Part shown: positions 11,190 to 23,189 of the stretch, in pieces
Numbering within the stretch: the first letter of the stretch is position 1
Layout of the letters: each line of letters starts with the position of its first letter
Origin: Adiantum capillus-veneris
Taxonomy: Eukaryota; Streptophyta; Polypodiopsida; Polypodiales; Pteridaceae
DNA: 64,000 nt
Assembly (NCBI GenBank): GCA_014529385.2
Contig: CM043971.1
Span: 97,558,485 to 97,622,484 of the forward strand
Reading direction: 5' to 3'
Notes under the pieces: model-generated
Seen by the model: only the letters and a program-made list of their open reading frames with translations
Database searches by the model: none
Told to the model about the DNA's origin: nothing
Program-made: the position numbers and the translations under genes

Positions 11190-12474
11190 GGGGCAAGAAC
11201 AATAGCCATGTCCTTGCTCCCCACACTTAAAGCATTTGTGATCCTTGCAAAAAGCTTTTAGATCTTCAAGAGAGAGTTTGTCTTTACCTTTGTAAACTCC
11301 TTTCTCCTTAGTCTTGTTGTTGTTGTTGTTGGAATTGCCTTGGGAAGAACTTTGTGCATGTTCTTCCCCTTTGCATCATTTTGATCTTTGTTTTCCATGG
11401 ACTTGGCATTGCTTTTAGCCCCTTGTTGGAAATTGATACGAGATGCAACCATAGTGTGGTGGATGACTTCGATGATAGAACCAAGCTGTTGGGAGTTGAC
11501 ATACTCGGTCATTTCTTCAGGTAATCCTGCACAAATTTGTTGCTTTTGCTCGACGAAGTCTATCCTTCGAAAGACAATAGCCTTGAGATGTAAATCCCAA
11601 AACTTGTCAACATATTTGTGGATAGACTCGTTGGAGAGCAAAACTATGCCATTCGGTAAGCACTTTGTCCTTTGCATCGCTTGCAAGGGATTTCTTCATG
11701 ATGGAAACTCGTAGAGTTTTTCATGTCTTTGGGGCTTCGTCGTTACCACGAAGGCTAGGCCACCATCGACGAGCAGATTTCTAGAAGTGCATAGCTACAT
11801 GATGTAGCTTGGAGGACTCTGTGAAGCCCTCATCTCCAAAGGCCGCATGAAATTGTTGGATGAAGGCCAGTAGCACCAAAGGTGCCATCATAGGTGAGAA
11901 AAGAGATACTCTTTCCTCCCTCTTTGAACTTCTTAAGCTTTTGGGACCTTCTCGAAGCAGGGTAGGATTTGCGATGTCCTCTCCTCTTGTGTTCTTTAGG
12001 AGAATAACCGCTGCTTTCGTTGGAAGAGGAGGAAGATGAAGAAGAAGGAGAAGAGAGTGACCTCTTTCTTGCCTTTTTCTTCCTTTGTTTCCTCTCTTCT
12101 CTTTTGGAGTGACAAGGAGAAGGACTTTAGGTTGATCTTTTTCTCTTGGGAGGAGTTGGTGATCGTCTAGACCACCGTCTTCATGGAGCCACATCTTCAG
12201 AGGAACTTAGTGATTCACTTCTTTCTTGCTCTTTGGATTCCTCCTCCCTTATGGGGGAGAGTCTTCTTCTGGGAGTCTCATCAAGAGGATTCCTAAGCTC
12301 TCTCTCCTCTTGGAGAGGTAGGGAAATCCCATAAGCACAAAGTTGTTAGATAACTTTGGCTTGCAATGCAGGGTTGCCCATAGCTTGTTGCAACCTAGTA
12401 CACAAGGTAATTAACAAACATGGGGGCATCATCATTAGCACCTTCATGAGCAAAATCAAAGTTGTCAATATTCA
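11190..12474 (-). pseudogene. gag: Element A gag
   Basis: The likely start is the ATG near 12474 (minus strand, reading MNIDNFDFAHEG). The capsid part is seen in 11686-11258 (SIHKYVDKFWDLHLKA, then AGLPEEMTEYV), a typical retrotransposon Gag core. A zinc knuckle CFKCGEQGHGYCSC (C-x2-C-x4-H-x4-C) lies near 11195-11240. Between 12470 and 11690 the frame shifts and a Lys/Arg/Ser-rich stretch is read in several frames. Gag forms the particle that holds element RNA. Confidence 0.75.
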
Positions 12475-12894
12475 TTCTACTCTCTTGATTTATCACCCAT
12501 GCTAACTAAACTTATGTATAAATTACTTTGTGCTTTGATACCCTAAAAAACCTTAGTCGCTAATCTTCTTTACCTTTGAAAATTAGTTCTCAGGTAGCCA
12601 CACCCGTGGTTTAGAGACTATTGATTGCAAAGACTAGTGGATAGAGTTTAACATTGCTAGGTTGATTATGGTTCATGTTGAGCTTGCTAGTAGCTCAATA
12701 ATGGTTAAGCCAAAGGCAAGCCCCAAGAGACTCCATTATTAAGACTATAGTTCCCAACGGTGTACCTCGAACTAAGTCCTTTTTAACCAAAACAATAGAT
12801 CCCTATCCCACTTACCCTATTGCAATGAACAAGTCCAGCCTTTCATGGAAAACTTAAGGACCTCTCTTCTTAAGCAAGAAAAGAGAAACCAATA

Positions 12895-12906
12895 GCTCTG
12901 ATACCA
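12895..12906 (-). other. Primer-binding site of element A
   Basis: The minus strand reads TGGTATCAGAGC, the standard plant LTR-retrotransposon primer site complementary to the initiator Met-tRNA 3' end. It lies one base inside the LTR end at 12908, which fixes both the element's strand and the LTR boundary. Confidence 0.85.
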
Positions 12907-12907
12907 A

Positions 12908-14407
12908 TGTAATGGAAAAGGCCTATGAACATTGAGAATAGTGGAATTAAGAGAACTATAGTGAAAAAAAAATTATGAGACTATTTTGAGAACATAGAGG
13001 GTGAACTTAATGAGCGGTAGCAACATAACCACTATACTTAATTAACTTGGCATGAATAATACTTTTGCAGAGAGAGAATTAGAGAACTTGACAACAGTTG
13101 AGGACCAAATTTATGTGGAGCCGGTCCCCCCTACGAAAGGCTTTTGTATTATAACTTCTCCCATAAAGAGAGACTTGATACAATACAAGCTTTGTGTTCC
13201 TTGAGACCTTGATGGTGCAATGAAGATAGAGAGTTTCATGCACCACAATTATGCATGTATAGCTAATTGAAAGCATTAACTTGTCCCTGGCCTTAGTTCC
13301 AAGACCTCAAACACCTTTAAAGGTGGAGAGAGCTAGCATGGAATGAGGTTAGGGAAGAAGAAGAAGAAACATTCATATGAGAAAGAAAAAGTTCCTCGCT
13401 TATCATCACTCTTCTTGCTTAGCATAGCATAATAGCATAGTAATGAATATGGAGAAGATGGCAACCTTAAGCATTGAAGCATGGCTCTTGGTTGGATTTG
13501 CATTCCATAGCCAAGAGTGTTGGTGTAGGCTCTCAACTTCTCAACAAGCTTGGAGAAGGAGATGGAGTTCTTGCACTTTCACCAAGTGAGAATGAGCATG
13601 TGAGTGTGTGAGAGAGAGTATACCCCCCCAAGTTGCATGGTTGGCCCCCTCTTTTTGGCCTTGCTTGAAGCTCATTGGCTCTCTCAAATCTAGCCAATCA
13701 CAAGCCTGGGTCATATCAAGCAACCATGCTAGCATTAGGACAAGTGTCCTCCTTTCCCCTTTGAGAGAGAGGGCTTGATAATTGCTTTAAACAATTAATC
13801 AAATAACTAAATCCGCATTGGACCCCTTTAGAGGTCAACCAATAGGCTTTAGGCACCTTATGAGGGAAACATGGGGAAAAACTTGACATGTGTCCTTGTT
13901 GCCTCTTTAGACTTGGCTTGCATGGTGTGTGTGTGTGTGTGCACGCGCGTGTGTGTGTTCTCTCTCATGCCCCTACTTGTAGGGCTTGCCCTCCCCCCCC
14001 CCCCCCCGTGTAGGGATGTGTTTGACTTTTTGGAACACCTCAAGTACCTTAGTCATGAAGCACCTTAATAACCTTAGTCATTAAACACCTAAAGCACCTT
14101 AGTCAGCAAGCACAACAAGCACCTCAAGCTTGGGTTAGGTTCCCACCTCAAGCACAACCCTAGCTTGCCTAAGGTCCTAGGTCTAAAGACTTTTAACACT
14201 AGCCTTTGAAGGTATTTAATGAAGCTAACCCTAAGGTCTTTCAAGCTCCATTAGCTAGCATTGCTCTTTGACAAACCATCTCTCATTTGGACCCATTGAC
14301 TTTGGTCTCGATATTCTAACTCTTGTTCCCGTTTATTCTCCCACATTAAATGATCAATTTAATATGAGAAAATCATTTGGGTTAGTTAGATGTTAGATTT
14401 TATGACA
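12908..14407 (-). repeat. Element A 5' LTR (1.5 kb)
   Basis: In plus coordinates it starts TGTAATGG beside the primer site and ends TATGACA, so the ends are TG...CA. It contains a (GT)n run (about 13926-13960) and 15 consecutive C at 13993-14007. A related LTR copy lies at 63037-64000 in the same orientation. No gene is seen inside. Confidence 0.8.
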
Positions 14408-15942
14408 AAAAATGTTGTAGATGATGCTTTGAGTTGAAGACCCTCTCTTAATAATCTATCAAATATTATGGGTACTTCATTTGATTCTATACCTAACACT
14501 TATGCACAAGATGATGATTTCAAAACCACATGGTTGCATATATTTGACAATTTTATGCACACATTTTTTGGATACACTATTCAAGAAAACTTTCTTTATT
14601 TCAAACAAAAACTGAGTGTAACTAAACCTTTTCGTACATTAATCATTGAAGAATTGCACAAACCACCCTATGTTGGACATAGAGGATTTGCTACTAATTT
14701 TCAAAACTTATGTCGTGATTTCTATTGGTCTGCTATGAAAATCGATGTTTAGCAGTATGTTCCAATTTGTTTGATTTGCCAAAAGATCAAAGCATCAACA
14801 AGTTAGAAATTGGGACTTTTACACCCTCCCCCCATTCTTGAAAAACCTTGAGAACACATTTCAATGGATTTTGTTATTGGTTTTCCACTCACTGTTCACA
14901 AGCATGATATGATTTGGAGTGTTATTGACCATTTTTCTAAACAAGCATACTTCATTCCTTGTAAAAAAACACTAACAACACATCAAGTTGCACTTCTATT
15001 TCTTAAAGCTACCTTTCCACATCACGGTTTGCCTAAAGTCATAATATATGATCGAGATTCCAAATTTTGTAGTGCTTTTTGGACTATTGTTTTTTAAAAT
15101 CTTGGAGTTACACTTGATTTTACTTCTGCATTCCATCAGGAGTCTAATGGTCAAATCGAAGTCACTAATCGCATTATCATTGATTTGCTAAAAGCTTATG
15201 TTTTTTCTCAACCCAAGAAATGGGATGATTACCTGCATATTTTACAGTTTGCATATAACAATACCACTCACACTGCCACAAGTAAATCTCCATTGGAAAT
15301 TGTGTATGGTCACTCTCTTCCTACTCCTGCTTCGCGTCTTTCTAATGTTGTGCCTGCCCCGCTAATAATTTTACTGCTAATTTTCATCGTGTTTATGCAA
15401 GTGCGCATTCTGCCTATAAACATTCACAATAAATTTGCACTAAGCATGCTAACAAGCACCATGAGGCACACCAGCTTAAGGAAGGTGATTATGTTATGCT
15501 TCACATTGAAAAACGAAGGATAAAAAATGTTGATACTAATGTATTTGTTAATCTTGCTCCTCGTTTTTATGGTCCATTCAAAATTTTTGTTGTGATCAAT
15601 GATGCTTCATTTCGTTTAGACTTACCTTTACTTTGGCACATTCACAATGCATACAACATTAGTCTTTTGAGACCTTTCAAAGGACCCCTACCTACATATC
15701 ACATTTATGAGGCTCCACCTTCACTCGTGGACCAAGAAGAGCAACTCATCCTTGCACAAATAGTTGATCACAAGACCACCACCACACGCACTGCCATGGT
15801 TTATAACCGCTATCTTTTGACTTTCGAAGGCCACCCTAGAGAGGATGCCAAATGGATGCTTGAAAAGTTTTTTTGCAACTTCTTAGACCTTCTCCACACT
15901 TTCATCACTCACAGTCCAATTGATTCTCTATTGAGCAACTAA
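14408..15942 (+). pseudogene. Gypsy element B: integrase and chromodomain-like end
   Basis: The segment opens abruptly with the end of an RNase H domain (NVVDDALS, usual NVVADALSR) directly against the element A LTR. Then come the H2C2 zinc finger (HKPPYVGHRGF, then CLICQ), the integrase core (MDFVIGFP, YDRDSKF, QESNGQIE: D, D, E all present) and AYNNTTHTATSKSPLEIVYG. A tail starting FYGPFKI and ending LTFEGHPREDAKWMLE resembles a chromodomain. Stops at about 14750, 14805 and 15095 and a frameshift near 15500 disable it. The upstream protease and RT half is absent from the window. Confidence 0.85.
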
Positions 15943-15969
15943 GGACATTTGCTATCCCTAGTGGGAGGG

Positions 15970-16650
15970 ATGTTATGAGACTAGACACCCTCCTGCTGTA
16001 TGTGGTTAATTGCAATTGGGACAGCTTGTGTAATGGTTAATTATGTGCTGTCTATTTGATTTTACTAATAGTGAGTTGATAATGATTTGTAGATTGGGAT
16101 TCTGGGAGTTGAAAAGGAGGCGCTAGCAAATAATAACTCTCGGCCATTTTACCTTTGCATAATATTTTAAACTTTTTATTCAATAAGCCACTATGGCTAC
16201 TTGTAAATAGCTCTAGTGAGAACTCACCCTTATAGGACGTGCAATAAGTGATGTGCTCCACTCAAGTACTAAAGTGGACTAAATGTAAATGAGGGGCCTC
16301 CAATTTTGACACCCAGAAACTCAAATAATAAATTAAAATCAAACTCCACAAGAAGGCGTGCTGTGGAGTTTGGGGCTATGATTTTAGGCCATTCACTTGT
16401 AAGATTCTCTACTCTCCTCTCTTAGACTATGCTAAATCATGATGTGTAGTACTCTCTAATCATGTCAACATCTCTTACAATCTCTTACACTCTGTCTTTG
16501 TCAAATCTATTCTCTTTGTGTGTGTGTGTGTGTGTGTTGTCCTAGTCTAGGTGTGTGTGTACTTGGATTTGGGAGAGAAGGTGACAAGTTGATGGTGATG
16601 TTTGTGAGTAATTGTTGAATTGTCCAAGCATCCGGTCTCCCCTTCTACCA
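15970..16650 (+). repeat. Element B 3' LTR, right end uncertain
   Basis: After the integrase stop, the purine run GTGGGAGGGA (15960-15969) is followed by TGTTATGAGACTAG, a typical polypurine tract plus LTR start. A (GT)n run lies at about 16518-16537. The right end is not visible because no second copy exists here, so 16650 is only an estimate. Confidence 0.55.
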
Positions 16651-17671
16651 ACAACATCTGAATTGGAGTTCAATCATCTCAAAATGCTCTTTAACATCCA
16701 ATTCTTTGAGATTTCTCTCAACCGCCGCCACATCCTCTTGGGTTGGAAGTGGGATCTCTCTTTTTGCTTGAGTCTCTCTTTTTTTGAGAAGTTTCTATAA
16801 TCTGATCTATCTTTGGAGGAGTTTATTTTCGTTGATGTTGGAGATCTCGTTGTTGACTCACAAAGAGGTAGTCGTGAACCATATCAAAGCTTGAAATGCT
16901 TATACTGAATTGAAAGCGCATGCAACAAGGAACACAATGCAATTCTCAAAATTGAATTTGGATTACCAGATCGAGAGAAAAAGGAGTTACGAGTTGTAGT
17001 TGAGTAGCCGCTTGAACGTATGTACACATAGCTCTTCAAAAACTCAAAAGATAAGGTTACAATGTTGTGTTCAAACTAAAGCTTTTGAGTTTTATACCTA
17101 GGGCTTTTCAAAATGGCCAACGACTGGCTCACATGGCTCTGGGCTCATGAAAAAATAACACACCTCATATTATACAAATTTCATATCAAAATTACATGGA
17201 CTCAATTAAATGGATTTCAAAAAAATCGGATAAACTACATTAAAAATGGACTTGGACAAGGTGTGGTCAACTAGGAGGGCGCCCGTCAGCTACATCGGCC
17301 AAATAGAGGGCATCAGTAAGATCAATTTGGTGCATGAAACACATCCATATGATCTGCTCACCTTGCTTTGCATCAAGTCACAAGTTCACAACAATCCTCA
17401 AAAATTTGAGAGCAGTGCTGTTTTTTCTTCTTAAAGATAGATTGCAGAATTTGTAAGATCGATGGTTGGATTTTGAATATCTGCGAGCATCAACATGATC
17501 AATCCTAGCTGTAGTGTGTTACCTTTGTAGACAATTCGCATTCAAACTTGATAACATCCTTGCATTCTAGCTTGCACGATGTTGGCATCTTCTGTTACTA
17601 CCTTCAAACTTGCAATTTGCTATGTTGGCTACGGTTGCATGTGTACCCTCTTGCAACTTAATACTACTCTT
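16651..17671. other. No gene seen
   Basis: Non-coding sequence with scattered short open frames that lack recognisable motifs. It lies between the B LTR and a minus-strand primer-site-like sequence. Confidence 0.5.
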
Positions 17672-17684
17672 GGCTTTGATACCA
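17672..17684 (-). other. Primer-binding-site-like sequence
   Basis: The minus strand reads TGGTATCAAAGCC, a common plant copia primer site (Met-tRNA complement). The LTR that should lie to its right (above 17685) has no clear CA end, and no coding remnant is present to the left. This would be a heavily truncated element. Confidence 0.35.
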
Positions 17685-17689
17685 CTTTT

Positions 17690-18999
17690 AGGACTAGAAA
17701 GAAAGATTAACCATGGCAAGCACATAAGCCTGTTGAAGGTAGCACGACCAATAGAGAGTTTTATTGAAAAAACACTACATATATAAGGCTTTGCATGTTT
17801 AGGTTGTAGCATGCCATGCGTGCCAACACCACCTTTTACCTAGAAACTAATGTTATTTGCATGGGTGTATGAGCCTCTTATTAGACTCACCCTTACACAA
17901 GCAATGCCAACAATGCCTTTGAGTGACAATGGTCTACCAAGGGCTATGTCTTAATTGGAGTTTAGCTGCAGCCTAAGGAGTAGGCTTATAAGGCACTATG
18001 AGTTCTTGGTGGAAGGGCTCTTGAGCTGCGCGGGGGGGGGGGGGGGGGGGGGGGGTCCCTCGGGTGCTATGGTGTGGCTAGCGTTCTTCTTTTGCTATGA
18101 TTGTGTTTTGATACCATTGCTATATGCAGAGGTATGCAAACACTACACAACTATATGTAGAGAGCGCACACATAAAAACAAGCTTGTGATGGTGGAAGGG
18201 TGGAGGGGTCTGTAAGTAGTCTGCCCTCGATGACCTTCTTCTTTTTTATGTATATGTGCTCTAATGCTATGTTACATCCAATGATATACAAACATAACAT
18301 GAGTATATATGGAGAGCACACATAAAAATTTGAGACGAGAGAAAGAAGACAATGTTGTTTGATTGGGTCTGGGTCTACGACCATGCAAAAGTAAGCTTCT
18401 TCTTTGTGCATGTATTTGTTTGTATTAATTTTACCCAAATATTGAGCTCAAAAGGAGAGGTGCATTCCACTTTGTGGAAGAAGTAACTAATTTATCTAAA
18501 ATAGAAATTGCACGATTTAAGAGAGGTTTCCCACATGAACTAGAGTTTGATCTTTATTGTAAAAGGGGAGGTTGATTGAAGTGAATGAGTCCTTGTAGTC
18601 CAATCTACTCATGTGCCAACACACATCCATCACATGCTATATCATATTTCTCATCAACAAAATATTCAAGGTGGGTTAAGAATAAAAATCATATAAAATT
18701 CCCATTTTCATCCATCAATAGACATTCCATAATTCATTCTTCACCCGTGTGAAGCTAGAAACTAAAAACTGGACATATGTTAGAGAGGATTTTCCCTCAT
18801 AGCATTCATATGCACGAGATCGAATAGATTTTGAGATGGAATATTGTTGTGGGATACAATGTCTCAAAATATAATCTAGAATAGTGATGTCATGTGCAGC
18901 GATCAAAATGGACAAGATCCCTCCCGAAGAGGTTGAGATAGTGGAGGTTATCCTTCATGATGTTACCCAACCTATTCATGAGCAAAGATAAGAAGTTGA
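17690..18999. other. No gene seen; contains a 24-base G run
   Basis: AT-rich non-coding DNA. The only notable item is an uninterrupted run of 24 G at 18032-18055, preceded by GCGC. Short open frames here have no recognisable motifs. Confidence 0.5.
18032..18055. repeat. Poly-G tract (24 G)
   Basis: Line-by-line count gives 24 consecutive G on the plus strand. Such runs can form G-quadruplexes and are error-prone in sequencing, so the exact length is uncertain. Confidence 0.9.
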
Positions 19000-20041
19000 C
19001 CATGGGCCACAATCTTGTTTTCGTAGATATCATAGTTCCTAGTGGGATCTCCTCATCTATCCATGCATCGAGAATCTATAATATATCCTAGGAAACCGCC
19101 TTCAATGATCTTTCCTAGAGATCATATTGGCTAGGGCCCTCTCCTTATCTATCTATCCATCGAGAATTTGTAATATATCCAATGAAACTGACTTAGATGA
19201 TCTATACTAGGTTGCCAAACCTGTACCCCATTATGAATGTATTAAACAACTATAGTATAGTGTGGAACTCCTAAAAATACTATTGAGCATCTCCGTTCCC
19301 ATCGGGTGCAAGATGCATATCGTTGGGTCAATCTAAAGCTACTACCTCTTTCATATAGAAAGAGGGTCACTTCCAAACATGTGGAGGACTCTACACACTC
19401 AACCACATCCTACACCTCAAAGTTTTGATGCCATTCCCACTATGCTATGGTGTTAAATATCATCCCCTTGGTCTTGCCTAGGTTCACAAGAAAACAAGGC
19501 CTCTAGCGTGTGAATGTAAGCAATCGTGTGTTCAAGGAGCATTGAAAGGGAGCAATTTGTTGAATGTAAAGTTATGCAACTCAAAGCAAATTAACATCTT
19601 TGAATATGAATATTTAATTCCTCCCCCCATGGCCAATCGGTGAGATGACTCAAGGGCCAATCTAGCTAACAATGATCTAGATTCTCCCACAAGCCATGCA
19701 TGTAAGATAGCGAGATAGTTTGTGCCTCAACCTTAATTGGTGTAGCTCTTAATTCCGCTCTAAAAGCCTCATGTGGTGGCACTACGACCTTAGCATGGGC
19801 CATCCTAGAGATCATATTGATTAGTGGTCTCTCCACACCGCTCCATCCATCATAGTTTCAACTAGATTAACTACAATAGTATATACTTGGTCTCCAAATC
19901 TATACCCCAAACAGTAATGTGGGCGTGACCATTCTATCAAACAACCGATACTTAATGTGGGGCTCTTGAAAGTGTACATGAGCCAATTGGCGCCAACGGT
20001 GCAAGGGCTCCAATGTCAATCTCAAAATTGCTGCCTATCTC

Positions 20042-20102
<61 letters not shown>

Positions 20103-20228
20103 AACTTCAAGATATGAGTAGGACTCGATCTACTCAACCACATCCCAACCATGCACTATTGCCCATATCCATTGTGTTATGATAATAAATTCATTACTTT
20201 GATCTTGCCTAGGCTCACAAATTGATGG

Positions 20229-20267
<39 letters not shown>

Positions 20268-20340
20268 GTCTCTCCCTCCACCTTAACGTGCATGTGTTGC
20301 AATCCAGTTTAGGACGTGCATATGTTCTCTCTCTTTCTCT
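19000..20340. repeat. Diverged tandem duplication (offset about 690-735 bp)
   Basis: Matching anchors recur in the same order: CCTAGAGATCATATTG at 19114 and 19804, CTCAACCACATCC at 19398 and 20133, and CTTGCCTAGG at about 19473 and 20203. The intervening text is similar but diverged. The change in offset is explained by the (GA)n run (20044-20101) present only in the second copy. No gene seen. Confidence 0.6.
20044..20101. repeat. (GA)n microsatellite
   Basis: About 29 uninterrupted GA units, followed at 20231-20259 by a (CT)n run of about 14 units. Confidence 0.95.
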
Positions 20341-20671
20341 CTCCTCCTCGGAAGGAAAATGATAGCACTTGAATTGCAAGGTGCATACCGTACCTCTTTT
20401 TGCTATCGAGGCGGGGGGAATAGCCGCTAATGATGCTAGAAAGGGGAAAGCCACTCCCACAAATGTGCATGTGGAAAGATGTTGTCATTAATATTCAAAT
20501 TTATTTTAGCTCCTTTTTGGCCTGCCCAAAGGGCTAAGGCCATAGTGATGTGTTCCCTTTTTTCCTAATGAAAAATGAGAGGTTGTTTTAAAAAAATACA
20601 CATTTTTTTGATTGGTTGGTTGACAAACACACACTCATTATAAAGATAGAGCTTTGCCCACAGTCATTAAA

Positions 20672-20845
20672 AGACGATGGTCTCTAAATTTTTTTATTGG
20701 TTTTAGATGAGTGGGCACGTACATTGTGGAGGTCTTTATTATGTGCTTGATTCCAGATGATGGTCTCTAATTTTTTTGTTTGGTTTTAGGTGATAGTGGC
20801 CATGTACATTGTGGAGGTCTTCATTATGTGCTCGTTTCCAAAAAT
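20672..20845. repeat. 84-bp tandem duplication
   Basis: Two copies begin GATGGTCTCTAA (about 20674 and 20759) and both contain GTACATTGTGGAGGTCTT and ATTATGTGCT. They are slightly diverged and lead into the CT-rich array that follows. Confidence 0.75.
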
Positions 20846-20886
20846 GCTTTAAGAAGAGAGAAGGTAGCACCTCCCGAGTCCTTGCC

Positions 20887-20889
<3 letters not shown>

Positions 20890-20937
<48 letters not shown>

Positions 20938-20994
20938 CGGTGCTGGTCACTTGGTGATGGTGCTCGCACTGGAGACGCGATGGATACCAAACCG

Positions 20995-21027
<33 letters not shown>

Positions 21028-21150
21028 AGGCGGTGCTGATCACCTGGTGATGGCGCTCGCATTGGAGACGCAATGGATACCAAACCCGGCCTTTCTCTCT
21101 CTCTCTCTCTCTCTCTCGTATGCAGAGGAGGCACTGAGTGCAAGGAGGAG

Positions 21151-21220
<70 letters not shown>

Positions 21221-21275
21221 TGGAGTATGCAGAGGAAGCGTTCGATGCAGCGAGGAGCCTGTCGCTCTTTGAGTG
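20890..21275. repeat. Array of (CT)n tracts separated by repeated spacers
   Basis: CT runs lie at 20892-20935, 20999-21027, 21091-21117 and 21151-21217. The first two spacers (20937-20998 and 21028-21090) are near copies, both reading GGTGCTG..CAC..GGTGATGG and GCAATGGATACCAAAC-like ends. The next two (21118-21150 and 21225-21265) both carry TATGCAGAGGA and AGGAGCCT. The unit is therefore spacer plus CT tract, about 91 bp, duplicated. Long open frames on both strands through it are artefacts of the repeat. Confidence 0.8.
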
Positions 21276-21409
21276 TGTGTGTATGCGTGCGCGCGATGCA
21301 ACGTGTTGTAGATGCGACAACAGCAGTACAAGAGGGAAGGGGAGTCTGGGATGTGCACGGGGGTGCTCATTTGTGCAGGAGAGACCAAGCAATAACGATC
21401 TCACCATCT

Positions 21410-21880
21410 CTATTTCAGCAAAATTCCTTCAAGTCGAACATCCACTGCCCGCAACAATTTTCCCTGTTCATACAAATCTCGTGCCCACACATCTAGATAC
21501 CGCCTAGCACTATATGCTCTTCTTCCACTAGCGATTTCTAATACCAAGACTCCAAAGCTGTAGATATCCGAAGTTGTTGGTGCATTGCTTCTCCCTTCCA
21601 CAATCTCTAGTGCCACATAACCCATGGTGTCAGCTCCAATCACGCCTTTCCCAAAGGACTGCCCCTCTTCCAGCAACACTGCTGCTAGGCCACAATATCC
21701 TAAGCGTGCATTCCATTCAAAATCGAGCAGGATATTTCCTATCCTAAGCATGCAATCAATTCAGAATTGAGCAAGATATTTCCTATCCTCACGTCTCAAT
21801 GCACTATCTCCATCTCCTCATGAAGAGTGACTCAGATTCCACAACGAGGTTGAGCAAAATTTAGCTTGTTCTCTGAGTGA
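21410..21880 (-). pseudogene. Receptor-like protein kinase fragment, lectin-receptor-kinase-like
   Basis: The minus strand reads the C-terminal kinase lobe: LHEEMEIVH, then the catalytic loop, IGNILLDFEWNARLG, TMGYVALE (usual GYVAPE) and TTSDIYSFGVLVLEIASGRR. These phrases are typical of L-type lectin receptor kinases, membrane Ser/Thr kinases. Three defects are visible. The Arg of the HRD motif is a TGA stop (CAT TGA GAC). DFG is replaced by YCG. A 44-nt tandem duplication (about 21701-21788) shifts the frame. The ectodomain, membrane segment and N-lobe are absent. The longest open piece is 21410-21751. Confidence 0.75.
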
Positions 21881-21996
21881 AAATTTGTTGTTGAAGTAAA
21901 CCTAATTGGCAGTAACAACCTTACAACCCAGCTCCTCAAGAAGGTTTTGTTTTCTGCTTTTGCCTTCTCACACAGTTGCAGTGTTGCCCTATGCAG

Positions 21997-21999
<3 letters not shown>

Positions 22000-22058
<59 letters not shown>

Positions 22059-22060
22059 AC
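22000..22060. repeat. (CT)n-(CA)n compound microsatellite
   Basis: About 16 CT units followed directly by about 13 CA units. A further (CT)n of about 13 units lies at 22566-22592. Confidence 0.95.
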
Positions 22061-22560
22061 ATCCAGATGTCACCCATCATTATTGTATCCAGGCCCCAGC
22101 CAAGCTCCCAACTTCTAACTCTGCTCCCTAATTTGGTGTGTGGAAAGTTGTTTGAAGAGAAGGCTGGAAGCGTAGATAGGAGAGGTCACACGTGTTGATA
22201 GTGCAGAGCCTTTATTGGTGATCAATGATTTAAGCCTTGCGTTCACTGTGCCGGGAAAAATGTGTCTCATCTTAATATCAAGCCGTTCTCAATTTTAAAA
22301 ATGCTGGTCGGGGGCAAGGGAAAAGGAAAAATTCCTTCCCAACATAGAGAAGAATAGTGTCAATTTTAAAAAATAACCTAGTTTTTTGAAATCTCCTCTT
22401 GGAAAATTCACGGAAAGGAATTTTGTATGTATGGGTTACTAAATACCTACATAAAAGTCTTGTGAAGATGGGGGTGCTAAGAGGTTGCAGTGATTGAAGA
22501 GGCTTGATGGTAGCTAGTTGCAAGAAAAGCTTTGTTTAGCAAGTGTCACAAACTAACACC

Positions 22561-22596
<36 letters not shown>

Positions 22597-23189
22597 TAAT
22601 ATGGGGTAAGTTTGGTGCTCATCACTAGCACGATGCCCACCACAAAACCAATTGAGTTAACCTAGTCTAGCTAGCAAGAGTGAATGCTCATGTTTTACAT
22701 ACTCCCACTTATGTATGTCGACAAGGATTTACCATGCATGGCTGGGAACAAGATGTAATATAATAGAAGAGGAACCACCTTGGAAAGGGACGAGATTAGG
22801 CTGAGAGCTAGCCTTGAATAAAAAGAGGTTAACTAGGACAAAGCTTTGGCTACATCTACTTTAATCTTCACAAAAACAAGCATGGTAGGAACCAATTGAA
22901 TGTTGCCTTTGTTGGTGTGTTTTGATTTGCAGTTTATGAGGGGTCCGTATGACTTGCTTCATCTCCATGCTGTTCACTTTGCATGTCATGGCACAATAAT
23001 TGTCATTGGAATGCCTCCAAATCCGGCCATGCCAAACCAACTGCTACTAACTAGATTCAATGGATTGCCATCTGCCTCTCTTTTTTGGTTAGGTTTTGCT
23101 TTCCATTTTTTATTAGCAAAACAAATTCTTATGGCAGGCCTCGTCTTTTTTCCTCTTGTTGGTCATGTTGAGACTCAAGAGGACATAGC
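22061..23189. other. Upstream flank of the translocase gene
   Basis: No retroelement or gene motif was recognised. An ATG-initiated 98-codon open frame (22900-23196) with several hydrophobic stretches matches nothing I know and has no supporting features. The promoter of the translocase gene should lie in the right part of this stretch. Confidence 0.4.

Larger units (their letters stand above)
7391..14407 (-). mobile_element. Ty3/gypsy element A (chromovirus-like), one LTR truncated
   Basis: On the minus strand the order is LTR (14407-12908), primer site, gag, protease, RT, RNase H, integrase with a chromodomain-like tail, polypurine tract and a 47-bp LTR stump (7437-7391). The polypurine-type run just upstream of the stump (GAGAGAGG at about 7441-7450) marks the 3' LTR start. 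The element lies between a copia remnant on the left and gypsy element B on the right, and its upstream edge interrupts B. It is coding-dead through many stops but structurally easy to read. Confidence 0.85.

Noticed and set aside
7391-14407. A 47-bp direct repeat taken as a long target-site duplication of gypsy A
   Set aside because: LTR elements make short duplications. The repeat has TG..CA-type ends, borders the polypurine tract on one side and the full LTR on the other, so it is LTR sequence.
20739-21496. Long open frames on both strands (222 and 238 codons) around 21 kb
   Set aside because: They run through (CT)n/(GA)n tracts, which have no stop codons in any frame, and encode only Ser/Leu or Arg/Glu runs.
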